Origin: an uncultured Clostridia bacterium
GTDB lineage: Bacteria > Bacillota > Clostridia > Oscillospirales > Ruminococcaceae
Length of the DNA stretch: 7,324 nucleotides
Direction of reading: 5' to 3'
Assembly: GCA_946533615.1 (NCBI GenBank)
Contig: CAMNBY010000165.1
Location: forward strand, 1 to 7,324
A program made the position numbers and the translations under genes. Below, piece by piece: positions 5,507 through 7,324 of this stretch. The notes below the pieces were generated by a model that worked only from the letters and a program-made list of their open reading frames with translations, was not told the origin of the DNA and ran no database searches. Position 1 is the first letter of the stretch; each line of letters opens with the position of its first letter.

Positions 5507-6913
5507 TTATTTTCTGAAGCTTCTGTCGATAGCGGCAGCGGCCTTCTTTCCTGCGCCCATCGCCGAAATGACAGTTGCGGCGCCCGTAACTGCGTCTCCG
5601 CCTGCATAGACGTTCTCGCGCGAGGTCAGGCCGTCTTCGGTGACAACGATGCCGCCGCGGCGGTTGACCTCAAGACCTTCGGTCGTATTCTTGATGAGCG
5701 GATTCGGCGAGGTGCCGATCGCCATTATAACAACATCAAAATCAAGGGTATACTCGCTGCCCTCGATCGGTGAAACGCTTCTTCTGCCCCTCTCGTCGGG
5801 CTCGCCGAGCTGCATCTTAACGACTTTCATTCCCGTGACAAAGCCGTTCTTCGGGTCGCGGCGGTCATCGGGGTTGTGATAGCCGAGTATCTCGGTGGGG
5901 TTGGTCAGCAGGCGGAACTCGATGCCCTCTTCCTGTGCGTGCTCGACCTCCTCGCGCCGGGCAGGCAGCTCGTCAAGAGAGCGGCGGTACACGATCGTCA
6001 CCTTCTCGGCGCCGAGGCGAAGGGCTGTGCGCGCAGCATCCATCGCAACGTTGCCGCCGCCTACGACAGCGACCCTTCCGCCCTTCATGATAGGTGTAAC
6101 GGGCTTCTCGCTGTAGGCCTTCATCAGGTTGCTGCGGGTCAGGAACTCGTTGGCGGAGTAAACGCCCTTCAGGGTCTCGCCGGGAATGTTCATGAAATTC
6201 GGAAGCCCTGCTCCCGAGCCGATGAACACGGCCTCGAAGCCCATGTCAAACAGCTCGTCAACGGTCAGGGTCTTGCCGATGACAACGTTTGTCTCGATCT
6301 TAACGCCAAGCGCCTTCAGGGTGTCGGTCTCCTTGCGGACGATCGCCTTCGGGAGGCGGAACTCCGGTATGCCGTAGACCAGCACGCCTCCGGCCGTGTG
6401 TAGCGCTTCGTATACCGTGACATCATAGCCGCGCTTTGCAAGATCTCCTGCGCAGGTAAGTCCCGAGGGACCCGAGCCGATAACCGCGACCTTATGTCCG
6501 TTGGGGGCGGCCTGCTCGGGCAGCTCCGAGGAATTCTGATTGTGGTAATCTGCCACAAAGCGCTCAAGCCTTCCGATGCCGACGGGCTCGAACTTTATGC
6601 CAAGGGTGCAGCGGCTCTCGCACTGACTCTCCTGCGGACAGACTCTTCCGCAGACAGCAGGCAGCGAGGAGGAGCGGCTTATCACCTTATATGCGCCCTC
6701 GTAGTCGCGCTCTTTTATCCTTGCGATAAAATCGGGTATCTGAATATTTACGGGGCAGCCCTCGACGCAGGGTCGGTTCTTGCAGTTAAGGCAGCGCTGT
6801 GCCTCCGCGACCGCGATCTCCTCTGTGTAGCCCTCTGCTACCTCGCTGAAATTATGCGCCCTTACCTCAGGAGCCTGGGTGGGCATCTCGTGCTTTTTGG
6901 GTTCTATTGCCAT
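5507..6913 (-). CDS. nfnB: NfnB/SudA-type large subunit, NADPH-binding FAD/iron-sulfur oxidoreductase (annotated elsewhere as gltA)
   Basis: This 468-residue protein is full length for the GltD-like family. Two cysteine groups near the N terminus, C41/C44/C49/C53 and C88/C92/C98/C102, fit the two [4Fe-4S] clusters of the family. An FAD-binding GSGPSG lies at residues 146-151, a second Rossmann motif GGGNVAMDAAR at 285-295 is the NADP(H) site, and AGGDAV at 437-442 is the C-terminal FAD contact. The ATG at 6913 is preceded by GAGGTG at suitable spacing. Databases often call it glutamate synthase (NADPH) small subunit, but the partner 3 bp upstream is the PyrK-like NfnA and no glutamate synthase large subunit is present. 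The electron-bifurcating NADH-dependent ferredoxin:NADP+ oxidoreductase role is therefore preferred. Sulfide dehydrogenase (SudA) is the alternative name for the same architecture, and sequence reading alone cannot separate the two activities. Confidence 0.93.
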   Translation of the reverse strand: MAIEPKKHEMPTQAPEVRAHNFSEVAEGYTEEIAVAEAQRCLNCKNRPCVEGCPVNIQIPDFIARIKERDYEGAYKVISRSSSLPAVCGRVCPQESQCESRCTLGIKFEPVGIGRLERFVADYHNQNSSELPEQAAPNGHKVAVIGSGPSGLTCAGDLAKRGYDVTVYEALHTAGGVLVYGIPEFRLPKAIVRKETDTLKALGVKIETNVVIGKTLTVDELFDMGFEAVFIGSGAGLPNFMNIPGETLKGVYSANEFLTRSNLMKAYSEKPVTPIMKGGRVAVVGGGNVAMDAARTALRLGAEKVTIVYRRSLDELPARREEVEHAQEEGIEFRLLTNPTEILGYHNPDDRRDPKNGFVTGMKVVKMQLGEPDERGRRSVSPIEGSEYTLDFDVVIMAIGTSPNPLIKNTTEGLEVNRRGGIVVTEDGLTSRENVYAGGDAVTGAATVISAMGAGKKAAAAIDRSFRK

Positions 6914-6916
6914 GGA

Positions 6917-7324
6917 TCACACCTCACTGATATGGAACAGGTTGCAGGCCTTGTCATAGGCCTTCTTCTCAAAGTCGCTGTAGATAGTCCCACGGGACAT
7001 CGCCTCGTCAAAATCCACCTCGTAGCCGTTGAAATCGGGGCCGTCAACACAGGCAAATTTTGTAACGCGCTTGCCGTCCTGCGTCAGGGTAAGGCGGCAG
7101 CCGCCACACATACCCGTGCCGTCGATCATGATGGGATTCATCGAAACTGTCACGGGAATGCCATAAGGCCTTGCGGTCTCAACGACGAATTTCATCATAA
7201 TCATCGGCCCGATCGTTATTATCTCGTCAAAGCTCTCGCCGCCCTCGAGCAGCTCCTTGAGAGGGGCTGTAACGTTTCCGTGTCTGCCGTAGGAACCGTC
7301 GTCGGTCATGACTATCAGCTCGTT
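6917..7324 (-). CDS. nfnA: NfnA/SudB-type ferredoxin:NADP oxidoreductase small subunit (5' end outside window)
   Basis: The reading frame is open at the right edge, so only the C-terminal ~135 residues of a protein that is usually about 280 residues are present. This subunit (sulfide dehydrogenase beta / NfnA, a relative of PyrK) carries FAD, binds NAD(H) and holds a [2Fe-2S] cluster; with the large subunit it couples NADH and reduced ferredoxin oxidation to NADP+ reduction in the cytoplasm. Visible are the TDDGSYG nucleotide-binding segment at the window edge, the IGPMIMMK segment, and the cluster motif MIDGTGMCGGC followed by FACVDGPDF. The cluster ligands appear to be one Asp and three Cys, the Asp sitting where PyrK has its first Cys. 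The stop is 3 bp before the large-subunit gene, and that gene's ribosome binding site lies inside this coding end, so the two are probably translationally coupled. An ordinary PyrK is less likely because of the Asp and the partner gene. Confidence 0.93.
   Translation of the reverse strand, partial: NELIVMTDDGSYGRHGNVTAPLKELLEGGESFDEIITIGPMIMMKFVVETARPYGIPVTVSMNPIMIDGTGMCGGCRLTLTQDGKRVTKFACVDGPDFNGYEVDFDEAMSRGTIYSDFEKKAYDKACNLFHISEV

Overview
This 7.3 kb window is moderately GC-rich and read entirely from the minus strand. Every gene runs right to left, gaps are 3 to 54 bp, and there is one 20-bp overlap. Strong AGGAGG-type Shine-Dalgarno sites, an Nfn-type ferredoxin/NADP oxidoreductase, a DUF3789-like microprotein and the overall protein style point to an anaerobic Clostridia member. 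A Ruminococcus/Oscillospiraceae gut or rumen bacterium is my best guess, inferred from style rather than from a marker gene.

Layout in order of transcription (right to left). (1) 7324-6917 is the C-terminal part of the small subunit, and 6913-5507 the large subunit, of an electron-bifurcating NADH/ferredoxin:NADP oxidoreductase (NfnAB, also called SudBA). (2) 5458-4451 is a membrane protein of unknown function that looks to me like a catalytically dead M50 (site-2 protease) relative with a helical C-terminal domain. (3) 4424-3204 is an MFS transporter, overlapped by 3223-2198, an APH/choline-kinase-like phosphotransferase. (4) 2181-2157 is a perfect 7-bp inverted repeat enclosing a TATAAT box, a candidate promoter/operator. 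(5) 2143-2006 is a 45-residue membrane microprotein. (6) 1983-958 is an ApbE-type FAD:protein FMN transferase lipoprotein, 927-544 a NusG-domain-II single-pass membrane protein, and 539-33 a Gx-transporter-family membrane protein. A new gene appears to start at position 10 and runs off the window.

The most interesting part is the left third. The order ApbE, NusG_II, Gx transporter matches the fmnB, eetA and eetB components of flavin-based extracellular electron transfer loci in Gram-positive bacteria. Such modules attach FMN covalently to extracytosolic proteins. No flavinylated substrate protein, Ndh2-like dehydrogenase or quinone gene lies inside the window. The system is therefore either incomplete here, continues past position 1, or serves a different extracytosolic redox chain. 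The upstream Nfn pair would balance NADH, NADPH and ferredoxin in the same cell; a direct functional link is inferred from co-orientation only. I see no rRNA, tRNA, CRISPR array, insertion sequence or convincing rho-independent terminator, and there is no gene-free stretch above 60 bp.
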